A stretch of DNA of 5,971 bases from an archaeon (GCA_016550485.1 JABXGV010000204.1:1-5971); one strand, 5' to 3'; shown: positions 1 to 5,670, counted from the first letter of the stretch. The notes: generated by a model not told the origin, from the sequence alone. Translations and numbers: made by a program.

Positions 1-753
1 AAAATCGCAGAACAGGCCGTTCACACCACGATGTCTACTTGCCACGCTCTACATCAAGCCTTAACCAATCAGGGAGTCGCGGCTGAACGGGTTACCGATG
101 AGTTAGGCGTAGAACAGCTTTACTGGACCTGTGTGCTGGGCAAAGATATTCACGAAGATGTTCTGCTTCAAGGCGAGGAAACCCTCGTAGTGGCCCGAGT
201 GGGTGGAGCGAAGGACCGGCTTCTAGTAGCAGCCGACCTGTTGCATAGTGCTCTGCCACAGGCAAACCAGGGAACCCAGCCTGTAGGCTTGTTTTCGCTG
301 CTCAATCTTCCTCGACCACTGTTCTTAGCGGTAGCGCTCAAACCTGTGGCACCAGAGGTTGTTGCCAGGCAATTACAGAAACGGGTCATGGAGGCACCAG
401 AGTTGAGCCTTCTAGTCGAGGCGGTGGGCGAAGCAGCAGCTATCCAACTCCTACGAAATGAAGAAGCGCCAACCATCACAGAGCTAGCCGCGCTCCTCGC
501 GGGAAGGGCAGAGGGGTTATGGCAATGCAATGTACGCTTAATCTGCCAGTTGACGGATACACCTATTCTAACTGAGGCTATGGGGCTACCAGCAAATCTT
601 CTGGAGCCTAAAGGGTTAGCGGCAACAGCGACGGCTCAGCCCCACAGATCAGGTCTCTTGTTGCCAACTAGCACTCTATTCCGGGTATTAGGACCTCAAA
701 CAAGACATCAGAGAATCAAGGAAAAAGCAGGAGGCTCCGCTAAAGGAGGATGA
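1..753 (+). CDS. Partial Ala/Leu-rich soluble protein, possible component of a VirB4/HerA-like DNA-transfer complex (5' end missing)
   Basis: The frame is open from the first base, and the ATG at 31 has no ribosome binding site before it, so I read this as the last 250 codons of a longer gene. No membrane segment, signal peptide, Walker A or Walker B motif is visible. Counting from the window edge, the order is: a helix-like stretch (1-40), a strand-rich part with VLLQGEETLVVARVGG (about 54-69), a hydrophobic strand PLFLAVALKP (about 105-114), a helical part containing TELAALLAGRAEGLW (about 163-177), a strand NVRLICQL, and near the end SGLLLPTSTLFRVLG. This order resembles the domain that precedes the motor in VirB4/HerA-type conjugation ATPases, and it parallels the next gene. 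That assignment is inference from pattern only. The stop codon lies 4 bases before the next start, so the two genes are almost certainly co-translated. The C-terminal tail is Lys/Gly-rich and probably disordered. Confidence 0.7.
   Translation, partial: KIAEQAVHTTMSTCHALHQALTNQGVAAERVTDELGVEQLYWTCVLGKDIHEDVLLQGEETLVVARVGGAKDRLLVAADLLHSALPQANQGTQPVGLFSLLNLPRPLFLAVALKPVAPEVVARQLQKRVMEAPELSLLVEAVGEAAAIQLLRNEEAPTITELAALLAGRAEGLWQCNVRLICQLTDTPILTEAMGLPANLLEPKGLAATATAQPHRSGLLLPTSTLFRVLGPQTRHQRIKEKAGGSAKGG
744..749 (+). promoter_or_regulatory. Strong ribosome binding site for the 438-residue membrane gene
   Basis: AGGAGG lies 8 bases before the ATG at 758 and inside the last codons of the preceding gene. 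It decides the start in favour of the ATG at 758 over the ATG at 754, which is in another frame and only 4 bases from the motif. The overlap of stop, binding site and start indicates translational coupling. Confidence 0.8.
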
Positions 754-757
754 ATGA

Positions 758-2074
758 ATGAGTCTCGTTTTTACACTGATAAGAATGGCTGCCAAAGTAG
801 GCGTCGTGATTTTTGGCACATTCTTCCTCCAAATGGTAAGCCTCCTCATCCTCAGCTTCGTACCACTAACACCTGAAATTCAGGCGTTATCGCTGCTAGT
901 AGCCACCATGTGTTACGCAATAGCCCTTCTCATATTGGTCTTTGGTCGAAGCGTGCGTGGCATGAAGTGGCCAATCCTCATCGGGTTTGGATTCATTTCT
1001 CTCACTCTCCTAGCAGGCCTTGTGTTGCTCCTCCTTTCCTTGGTAATGGTTAACCCAACAATACAACTACTGGTCACTGGGGATCTCCTTATCGCCCTGC
1101 TTGCACTAGTGCTCTCGAATCCTCAATGGCTCCAGAACCTCGATCTTATCGACCGGCATCTCCTCGTTGCTGCAGTAGAGATCCACTCTGAATCAACCCG
1201 CCCCTCTCAACCTTCGGTCCCCTCTTCTGATAGGCTCAGGTTTCAACGAGTCCTCGCTAATCTTGCGGCAATGAAGATTCCTGCTGGGCTTCGCTACCAA
1301 TTCCTTCCAGGTGGGCACTCCCGACTCTTCCTTTTCACATGGGCGGAGACCCAAGAGATTCTCTTGCATCGTCAAAAACGACTTCACCAATTTCTAGCCG
1401 TTCATTTACCAAATGTCACCCTCAGCCCCTGCCCATTACCGTCCTTACCTCTTCCCGAAACTACACCAGCTGCGGTTGCATATCTCTCTGGTTTTCCCAG
1501 CGACAAAGGTGATGGGTTTAGCGCTCTTCAGAGAGCACTACACTCTCAGAAGCTCTCTCCCCCTGATGGAGTAACTGCACCTGCCTTCCTCTTTCAAATC
1601 TTCGCAGCACCAGGAAAATTAGAGGGACTCGATTTATGGTTTACTCGGCGCCGCCTTGAAAGTCAGGCAAACCGGGCTCAACGGCTATTGGCGGCAGCAG
1701 CACTCCTCGCTAAAGGCATTCCGCCCCCTCCTGACCTAGCGGCTCTCCTCGCAAATCCCGCTGCAATGGCAAAAGCACATCAAGTGCTTCGTCTGCTCAA
1801 TCGCCTCAACGCTACTCGCCTTTTTTCTATAAAGGTGGCCCTTGTTTGCTGGCACCCAGCTGGAGTGCACGCTGCAAAAACCACAGTTGAGTCACTGGCC
1901 TCACGGTTAGTCAGCAGCCTCCAACCTGCCACACCTGCTCCTGTAATAGAATACAAGATTCCTCAGTTTGGAGGACGGCAGATTCGCCGCCTTCTTCGCT
2001 GTGCTCCTACTGGACCGATGACCCTCCTCCTACCGGAAGAAGCTGCGGTCTATTTTGGCGTAAATCAAAAATAA
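758..2074 (+). CDS. Membrane-anchored protein with four N-terminal helices and a cytoplasmic domain resembling the non-ATPase region of DNA-transfer ATPases
   Basis: This protein has 438 residues. Four hydrophobic segments (about 15-36, 42-63, 70-98 and 101-120) form a membrane anchor, and the remaining 310 residues should be cytoplasmic. The soluble part contains a strand RLFLFTW (189-195), a proline-rich stretch following VHLPNVTLSPCPLP (215-228), a strand AFLFQIFAAP (276-285), a charged helix (292-318), DLAALLANP (326-334), a helix then strand RLFSIKVALVCW (354-365), and a closing LLLPEEAAVYFG (423-434). VirB4, TraC and HerA/FtsK-like transfer ATPases often have such a receptor domain ending in a similar hydrophobic/EE/aromatic segment just before the motor, but here the protein stops there and no P-loop is present. 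It could therefore be a split ATPase partner, or an unrelated membrane scaffold. The start is fixed by AGGAGG at 744-749. The coding strand is unusually rich in pyrimidines, reflecting Leu, Pro, Ala and Ser codons. The gene is real; its function is unproven. Confidence 0.85.
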   Translation: MSLVFTLIRMAAKVGVVIFGTFFLQMVSLLILSFVPLTPEIQALSLLVATMCYAIALLILVFGRSVRGMKWPILIGFGFISLTLLAGLVLLLLSLVMVNPTIQLLVTGDLLIALLALVLSNPQWLQNLDLIDRHLLVAAVEIHSESTRPSQPSVPSSDRLRFQRVLANLAAMKIPAGLRYQFLPGGHSRLFLFTWAETQEILLHRQKRLHQFLAVHLPNVTLSPCPLPSLPLPETTPAAVAYLSGFPSDKGDGFSALQRALHSQKLSPPDGVTAPAFLFQIFAAPGKLEGLDLWFTRRRLESQANRAQRLLAAAALLAKGIPPPPDLAALLANPAAMAKAHQVLRLLNRLNATRLFSIKVALVCWHPAGVHAAKTTVESLASRLVSSLQPATPAPVIEYKIPQFGGRQIRRLLRCAPTGPMTLLLPEEAAVYFGVNQK

Positions 2075-2143
2075 CACGATGAGAAACAGAGTGCAAAGAA
2101 TCATCTACCAATAACGGAGTTGTCAGAGAAAAAGGGGATGGTC

Positions 2144-2161
2144 GAGGGTAGAAGCACCCTC
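2144..2161 (+). terminator. Small perfect hairpin 70 bases after the 438-residue gene
   Basis: GAGGGT and ACCCTC form a perfect 6-base-pair stem around a 6-base loop. It sits downstream of the last gene of the left block, where transcription should end. No T run follows directly, so it may act as a transcript 3'-end stabiliser rather than a classical terminator, or be a coincidence. A weaker 5-base-pair stem (AACAC at 2167-2171 with GTGTT at 2182-2186) is followed by three further T residues. Confidence 0.35.
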
Positions 2162-2439
2162 ATGCTAACACGCTTATCTAGGTGTTTTATGGAGGCGGCA
2201 CAGGCAATCTACCACGCCATCCGCAGCGTGGACACCTGAATGGGGCGACCCATCGTCGTCGGCGCCAGCGTCGACGTCTAGCGGGGCCAACTTTATCCAA
2301 AGGAGCACCACAATGCTGACAGGGCAGAGGCATAACATCACCTCGATTAAGGTATACTACTTTTCCACCGTGGTTTAGTGTTTAAAATGTTGTGGGAGGG
2401 AAAAGAGAACTCGTCACAATATACTAGGCGAAAGCATGC

Positions 2440-2457
2440 GGATGAAGCTTTTCACCC
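2440..2457 (-). terminator. Hairpin just after the zinc-ribbon gene
   Basis: On the minus strand GGGTGAA pairs with TTCATCC across a four-base loop, a 7-base-pair stem that includes one G-U pair. On the plus strand the same position would be an A-C mismatch, so the fold favours the minus-strand transcript. It begins 14 bases beyond the zinc-ribbon stop codon. A pyrimidine-rich tract (minus strand, about 2393-2407) lies further downstream and could be the actual U-rich release site in an archaeon. Confidence 0.35.
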
Positions 2458-2470
2458 GAACACTTCGAAT

Positions 2471-2680
2471 CTATTTGAGTTTGGGTTTTCTAGTAGGACT
2501 TGTCTTTGCAGTCTTGATGTGCACTCTGAATAGCCACCCACAGGCTGGGCACTTATACACAGCTGGCTTAGCTTTACCACGTGTTGCTCGACGTTTTGCT
2601 GAATCTACTTTTTCTAGGGGGGTACCACACTTCTCGCATACTGGGATGTCTGGTGGACCCAAACTACTACCCCAAGTCAT
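2471..2680 (-). CDS. Small zinc-ribbon protein
   Basis: This is a 69-residue basic protein with two cysteine knuckles: CEKCG at residues 15-19 and CPACGW at 44-49, the classic spacing and glycine placement of a zinc ribbon, with 25 residues between the pairs. The linker (24-38) and the C-terminal tail (56-69) are full of Lys, Arg and Thr, suggesting nucleic-acid contact or flexible tails. No further domain is present, so the protein is probably a small adaptor, transcription- or ribosome-associated factor; the exact role is unknown. Start choice is well supported: an ATG with GGATGTGATC two bases upstream, matching the archaeal/bacterial GGAGGTGATC consensus at nine of ten positions. It is transcribed toward the left block and divergently from the DNRLRE gene. 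Plus-strand open frames over the same bases encode no recognisable protein and lack such a site. Confidence 0.75.
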   Translation of the reverse strand: MTWGSSLGPPDIPVCEKCGTPLEKVDSAKRRATRGKAKPAVYKCPACGWLFRVHIKTAKTSPTRKPKLK

Positions 2681-2682
2681 TT

Positions 2683-2692
2683 GATCACATCC
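2683..2692 (-). promoter_or_regulatory. Near-consensus ribosome binding site of the zinc-ribbon gene
   Basis: On the minus strand this reads GGATGTGATC, one mismatch from GGAGGTGATC, the complement of the usual 16S rRNA 3' end. It ends two bases before the ATG at 2680. It is the main reason to prefer the minus-strand gene over the plus-strand frames here. Confidence 0.7.
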
Positions 2693-2726
2693 AACGTGTT
2701 AGGCGGGTTTGCTCTTATTATTCTAC

Positions 2727-2734
2727 ACTTAAAT
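2727..2734 (-). promoter_or_regulatory. Candidate TATA box for the zinc-ribbon gene
   Basis: The minus strand reads ATTTAAGT, preceded by the purine-rich ACAAGG as a possible BRE. An archaeal start site about 26 bases downstream would fall near 2705, giving a leader of about 24 bases that keeps the ribosome binding site at 2683-2692. Confidence 0.35.
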
Positions 2735-2853
2735 CCTTGTGGGGTTTACCTTCTGGTGTAGCCTCAAAGGTAAAGCGCAGCTTATCGGGAGGCTATGAGT
2801 AGACACACACCAAACATCTACCCAGCAGTTTTCTCTTCGAATTCCTAGGCTCT

Positions 2854-2868
2854 GGAAACGAATAAATG
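2854..2868 (+). promoter_or_regulatory. Candidate BRE/TATA promoter for the DNRLRE gene
   Basis: GGAAACG followed by AATAAATG looks like an archaeal BRE plus TATA box. Transcription would begin near 2890, leaving a leader of about 10 bases before the TTG at 2901. GTGAT at 2891-2895 could serve as a weak ribosome binding site in that leader. Confidence 0.4.
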
Positions 2869-2900
2869 GGATGCTGAGCTAGTAGTAGTTGTGATTCACC

Positions 2901-3425
2901 TTGGAAATTGTGACTACAAAGGATGCATGGATTAGCGAGTTTCGGAAGGACCGCAACTATGGCGATGGTGGTGGATATCTGTTAAATGAGGAACCAGGTC
3001 CTCCGATGATGTTTCTCGGATTTAGTGGCCGAGACAAGAAAGTTGTGCTGCTTGGATTTGACGTGTCCAAGATTGGAACCTCTAAGGTATCAAGGGCGAT
3101 TCTTCGTGTCTGCTGCCCCTACTCAGGGGCCCATAAATCCTGTGATGTTGATGCAAAACCAATCCTTAAGCCCTGGGAGGAGCTTATTGTGACTTGGGAA
3201 AATCAGCCCAATCTAGGCAGAAGTGTTTCAACAACGACATTAGAAGGCACACACAAGACCGATGTATGGTATGAGTGGGATGTAACACCAATCGTAAACG
3301 ATATGCTCACGGGCAAAGCCTATGGTGTCGCATTAGACCCGCAAGGCGATTACGGCGTAGACCGGGACATCGCCTGTCGAGAAAGCGGTGATGGGAAGGA
3401 GGCCCGGCTCGTAATCACTGTGTAA
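2901..3425 (+). CDS. Single-domain DNRLRE / disaggregatase-related beta-sandwich protein
   Basis: The 174-residue protein covers one DNRLRE-type (CBM96-like, disaggregatase-related) domain almost exactly. Matching blocks, in order, are DAWISEF (8-14), DRNYG (17-21), the strand VVLLGFDVSKIG (48-59), the strand SRAILRV (64-70), WEELIVTWENQPNLG (92-106), YEWDVTPIVNDMLTGKAYGVAL (read as 124-145, with WDVT and the helix-G pattern typical of the family) and ACRESGDGKEARLVI (158-172). Family members are mostly secreted or cell-surface modules that bind or cleave polysaccharide, often repeated many times. This one has no signal peptide, no membrane anchor and no partner domain, so it may act inside the cell or be a trimmed remnant of a larger surface protein. 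The start is TTG at 2901, as an in-frame stop lies at 2892-2894; a GTG three codons later is an alternative. It ends 11 bases from the convergent kynureninase stop. Confidence 0.8.
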   Translation: MEIVTTKDAWISEFRKDRNYGDGGGYLLNEEPGPPMMFLGFSGRDKKVVLLGFDVSKIGTSKVSRAILRVCCPYSGAHKSCDVDAKPILKPWEELIVTWENQPNLGRSVSTTTLEGTHKTDVWYEWDVTPIVNDMLTGKAYGVALDPQGDYGVDRDIACRESGDGKEARLVITV

Positions 3426-3436
3426 GCCTTCTATGG

Positions 3437-4714
3437 CTAGCTTGTCTCGAGTATCTTCGTGAACTTGTAGACTTCACTGAAGGTATTATCGAAGGGGACT
3501 GGTGCCACCCGGATTACATCGGGCTCCCGCCAGTCACAGAAGACTCCTGCTTCCTTGAGGCGTTCAAAAAGAGCTTTACCCTTGTAGTGGGCTCTGATAG
3601 ATAACTGGCACCCGCGCTGGTCAGGGCTTCGGGGAGTAATAATGGTGAACTGGTTGCTTTTAATCTGGTCTATCAAAAACTCCAAGTAGCCTGTGAGGAG
3701 TTTGGACTTGATTCGGAGCCTTTTCATTGTGACTTCATCGAAGAGATTCAGAGACGCCTCTAACGGTGCCAACGCTATAGGCGAGATGCAACTGATTTCC
3801 CAGCCGGAAGCTCCGGGTGATGGATCAAAATTGGGCTCCATGAGGAATCGGGTTTCTAGGCGATTACCCCACCATCCCTCGAACCTAGGGAGGTTTTTGG
3901 TGGCTTTGTGTTTTTCATGAACAAAGCAGCCGCCGGGCCCTGCTGGGCCTCCATTCAGATATTTGTAAGTGCACCAGACTGCAAAGTCTACCTGCCAGTC
4001 ATGCAAGCTCAAAGGGATATTACCCACGGCATGAGCCAAGTCGTATCCTACCATGCACCCTTTCGCATGACCTGCTTGGGTGATGCGTTCCAGTTCAAAT
4101 GCTTGACCGGAATAGTAGTTTATTCCCCCGAGCCACACGAGTGCAATAGAGTCCCCCTCCTCTTCGATTAGCGCCTCAATGTCTTCTGTCCGGATAGATT
4201 TCTCATCAGGTCGGACCTTGGCTTCTATTATCGCCTCTTTGGGATTGATACCATGGAATCGCATTTGGGATTTTATCGCGTAGTGGTCGCTAGGGAACGT
4301 CTTCTCTTCTATGAGCACTTTGTACCGGTCTGCGGTTGGGCGATAGAAGGATACAAACATTAGATGCATATTCACACTGAGTGAATTCATTAACGTAATT
4401 TCGCGGGGGCGGGCTCCTACGATTGGTGCTAGACTGTTGCTCAGCCGCGAGGAATAATTAATCCAGGGCTTTTCTCCTTGACTGAAGGCTTCAACTCCAA
4501 GTTTTCCCCATTCAGCCATCACGTTCTCTATGAAGGCTCGGGCTGTCTTCGGTTGTAACCCAAGTGAATTTCCGAGAAAGTAGATGTATGGACTACTCAA
4601 GGGCTCCGAGGGAAATATGAACCGCTCTCGATACTCTCGAAGGGGGTCGTCAGCATCCATCGACTCTGTAAAACCAGCTCCAGTATCATACTCTGTCAGT
4701 AATCTCACTTCCAA
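3437..4714 (-). CDS. kynU: Kynureninase (EC 3.7.1.3)
   Basis: This PLP enzyme hydrolyses L-kynurenine to anthranilate and L-alanine, and usually also 3-hydroxykynurenine to 3-hydroxyanthranilate; it acts in the cytosol as a homodimer. The 425 residues match the family's usual length (about 415-465) end to end. Diagnostic blocks are YFLGNSLGLQPK (45-56), LMNSLSVNMHLM (108-119), FPSDHYAIKSQ (140-150), WLGGINYYSGQ (194-204), GYDLAHAVGN (223-232, with the Asp that pairs with the PLP ring nitrogen), CTYKYLNGGPAG (248-259, Lys251 being the expected Schiff-base lysine), GWWG (280-283), TGYLEFLI (341-348), RGCQLSI (367-373) and IRVAPVP (401-407). No active-site block is missing, and by memory it looks close to the animal/Bacteroidetes type. 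The start is TTG at 4714, directly after an in-frame TAG, with GGATG six bases upstream. It follows a membrane-protein gene by 65 bases on the same strand. Confidence 0.97.
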   Translation of the reverse strand: MEVRLLTEYDTGAGFTESMDADDPLREYRERFIFPSEPLSSPYIYFLGNSLGLQPKTARAFIENVMAEWGKLGVEAFSQGEKPWINYSSRLSNSLAPIVGARPREITLMNSLSVNMHLMFVSFYRPTADRYKVLIEEKTFPSDHYAIKSQMRFHGINPKEAIIEAKVRPDEKSIRTEDIEALIEEEGDSIALVWLGGINYYSGQAFELERITQAGHAKGCMVGYDLAHAVGNIPLSLHDWQVDFAVWCTYKYLNGGPAGPGGCFVHEKHKATKNLPRFEGWWGNRLETRFLMEPNFDPSPGASGWEISCISPIALAPLEASLNLFDEVTMKRLRIKSKLLTGYLEFLIDQIKSNQFTIITPRSPDQRGCQLSIRAHYKGKALFERLKEAGVFCDWREPDVIRVAPVPFDNTFSEVYKFTKILETS

Positions 4715-4738
4715 CTACTACATCCACTAGCTCTGTAC

Positions 4739-4748
4739 TACTATAACT
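4739..4748 (-). promoter_or_regulatory. Weak candidate promoter for kynU
   Basis: On the minus strand AGTTATAGTA, preceded by the purine-rich AATAGGAG, resembles a TATA box with BRE. The spacing would put the transcript start near 4718, which would cut off the GGATG motif and make the mRNA nearly leaderless. Co-transcription with the upstream membrane-protein gene is equally possible. Confidence 0.25.
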
Positions 4749-4779
4749 CTCCTATTGAGTGTTTACACGCTGAAGATAT

Positions 4780-5622
4780 CTATCTGCGGCTTTGACGCAT
4801 CCCGTAGCCGGATATGTAGCCCACCAAGAAACAGAGCGCAAGAGCTACTTCGTAAAACACGAAGGGCAAGTTGGGATCAATCACTGCAAGAGAGAGTGCA
4901 AAGAGCACTAGGAAAATCGGGTTATAGACGAATGCTACATGTCCATAGGTGCCTTCAAGGTCTCGAAGGTTCTTTATGATCGGGTACGCGAGGTTCACAA
5001 TCAAAGTGGCAACCAGCACCCAATAGACGATGTTAGGAATTGGGATGATGGTGTACAGAATGAAATCAAGACCGCCCATCCCGGTAATGGGGCTCGCGGG
5101 AAAAAGCCAGAAGAAGAAAACTTGTACCCCAAAATAGATTGCTGAACCCAGCGTTATGACCAGTGTGATATAGGTGAAAACCCCGCCTTCCTTCGCCTTA
5201 TCAAACCCATCGACTCCTGTGCTAATTGCATTGAGGTAAGCGGTGATGAAGATAACAATGAAGAGCACATAGCCTTGGGTGATTGGTAAGATTGCAAGGC
5301 AGCTGAAGAGGACCAATGCAAGAACTCCTATTCCTATACGTTGCTTCTTATCAAGGGGGGATTCTTGGATGCCTGTAGCAAGGTAGGCAGAGTAGGCAAA
5401 CCAGGGGGCAAAGAGGAAGACACAAGCCAGTCCCAGATAATAATAGATGGGATTTTGAATAAAGAGCCCAGAGAAAAAGTTGTAACTGAAGTAGGGGTCA
5501 TAGACTGACACGAACATGCCTCCGATATCTAGGAGGAAGAGAATGAAGGCTGCGATGTAACAGGCAAAGATAGCAATTGTATACGTCATGAATTTCAGAT
5601 TAATTCTTACCATTCGAACCAC
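4780..5622 (-). CDS. Multi-pass integral membrane protein of unknown family
   Basis: The 280-residue protein is almost entirely hydrophobic, with about eight membrane segments (roughly 14-32, 58-80, 95-113, 116-133, 149-173, 184-212, 229-248 and 253-272). Loops are short and hold the charges: ESPLDKKQR (87-95), DGFDKAKEGG (138-147) and KNLRDLEG (217-224). Both ends are basic (MVRMVR, RQSRR), suggesting cytoplasmic termini and an even helix count. A few aromatic/Pro clusters (YDPYFSYNFF, 41-50; NPIYYYLG, 57-64; IPIPNIVYW, 193-201) stand out, but I recognise no transporter, enzyme or receptor signature. The start is GTG at 5622 with AGGAAAG three bases upstream; the ATG three codons later lies rather far from that motif. 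Sitting 65 bases ahead of kynureninase on the same strand, it could be co-expressed with it and might move an aromatic metabolite. That is only a neighbourhood guess. Confidence 0.85.
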   Translation of the reverse strand: MVRMVRINLKFMTYTIAIFACYIAAFILFLLDIGGMFVSVYDPYFSYNFFSGLFIQNPIYYYLGLACVFLFAPWFAYSAYLATGIQESPLDKKQRIGIGVLALVLFSCLAILPITQGYVLFIVIFITAYLNAISTGVDGFDKAKEGGVFTYITLVITLGSAIYFGVQVFFFWLFPASPITGMGGLDFILYTIIPIPNIVYWVLVATLIVNLAYPIIKNLRDLEGTYGHVAFVYNPIFLVLFALSLAVIDPNLPFVFYEVALALCFLVGYISGYGMRQSRR

Positions 5623-5624
5623 AT

Positions 5625-5631
5625 CTTTCCT
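5625..5631 (-). promoter_or_regulatory. Ribosome binding site deciding the GTG start of the membrane protein
   Basis: AGGAAAG on the minus strand ends three bases before GTG at 5622. The competing ATG, three codons downstream, would be 12 bases from the motif, so GTG is preferred. Confidence 0.5.
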
Positions 5632-5656
5632 ACAGTGAGAGTATTGGGTACTTACA

Positions 5657-5670
5657 GTTTAAAACCCTTT
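5657..5670 (-). promoter_or_regulatory. Candidate BRE/TATA promoter of the membrane-protein gene
   Basis: The minus strand reads AAAGGG followed by TTTTAAAC, a good archaeal BRE/TATA combination. A start about 26 bases downstream would fall near 5634 and keep the ribosome binding site in a 12-base leader. It lies in the 102-base gap behind the DUF3795-type gene, so the membrane-protein gene can start its own transcript. Confidence 0.4.

Larger units (their letters stand above)
2075..2470. other. Intergenic stretch with hairpins and a GC-rich, stop-interrupted reading frame
   Basis: No intact gene is visible in these 396 bases, which lie between two convergent genes. The frame of the preceding gene stays open for 54 codons after its TAA, to a TGA at 2237-2239. 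An ATG follows immediately, with 13 more codons to a TAG at 2279-2281, then 17 codons to another stop. The part from about 2190 to 2290 is clearly richer in G and C than its surroundings. This could be a decayed 3' extension or remnant gene, or chance. Two TATA-like strings (around 2351-2358 and 2380-2389) have no gene behind them on the plus strand. Confidence 0.5.
2685..2900. other. Divergent promoter region between the zinc-ribbon and DNRLRE genes
   Basis: These roughly 220 bases separate two genes that are transcribed away from each other and contain no convincing gene. Candidate archaeal promoter elements for both directions are listed separately. The middle (about 2745-2850) holds no repeat or RNA fold that I could recognise. 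Confidence 0.5.

Noticed and set aside
168..530. Minus-strand open frame of 120 codons opposite the first gene
   Set aside because: Ser/Ala/Arg-rich low-complexity product typical of an antisense shadow, inside a better-supported coding frame.
31..753. Start of the first gene at the ATG at position 31
   Set aside because: The frame is open to the left edge, no ribosome binding site precedes the ATG, and the upstream codons continue a helix-like stretch, so the true start is most likely outside the window.
1862..1888. Walker A-like string GVHAAKTT in the 438-residue protein
   Set aside because: The spacing and second glycine of GxxxxGK[ST] are missing, and there is no Walker B or hydrophobic strand of the right kind nearby.
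2251..2276. Inverted repeat around GGCGCC as a regulatory site or attachment site
   Set aside because: Only about 6 of 10 flanking positions pair, and GC-rich sequence gives such symmetry easily; no second copy is present in the window.
2436..2684. Plus-strand open frame of 82 codons (and another at 2581-2802)
   Set aside because: They overlap the minus-strand zinc-ribbon gene, which has two CxxC knuckles and a near-consensus ribosome binding site; the plus-strand products show no recognisable domain.
3693..4171. Plus-strand open frames inside the kynureninase gene
   Set aside because: They lie within a fully conserved enzyme gene on the other strand and show no family features.
4755..5145. 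Plus-strand open frames opposite the membrane protein
   Set aside because: Charged, domain-free products opposite a clear multi-helix membrane protein; antisense shadows.
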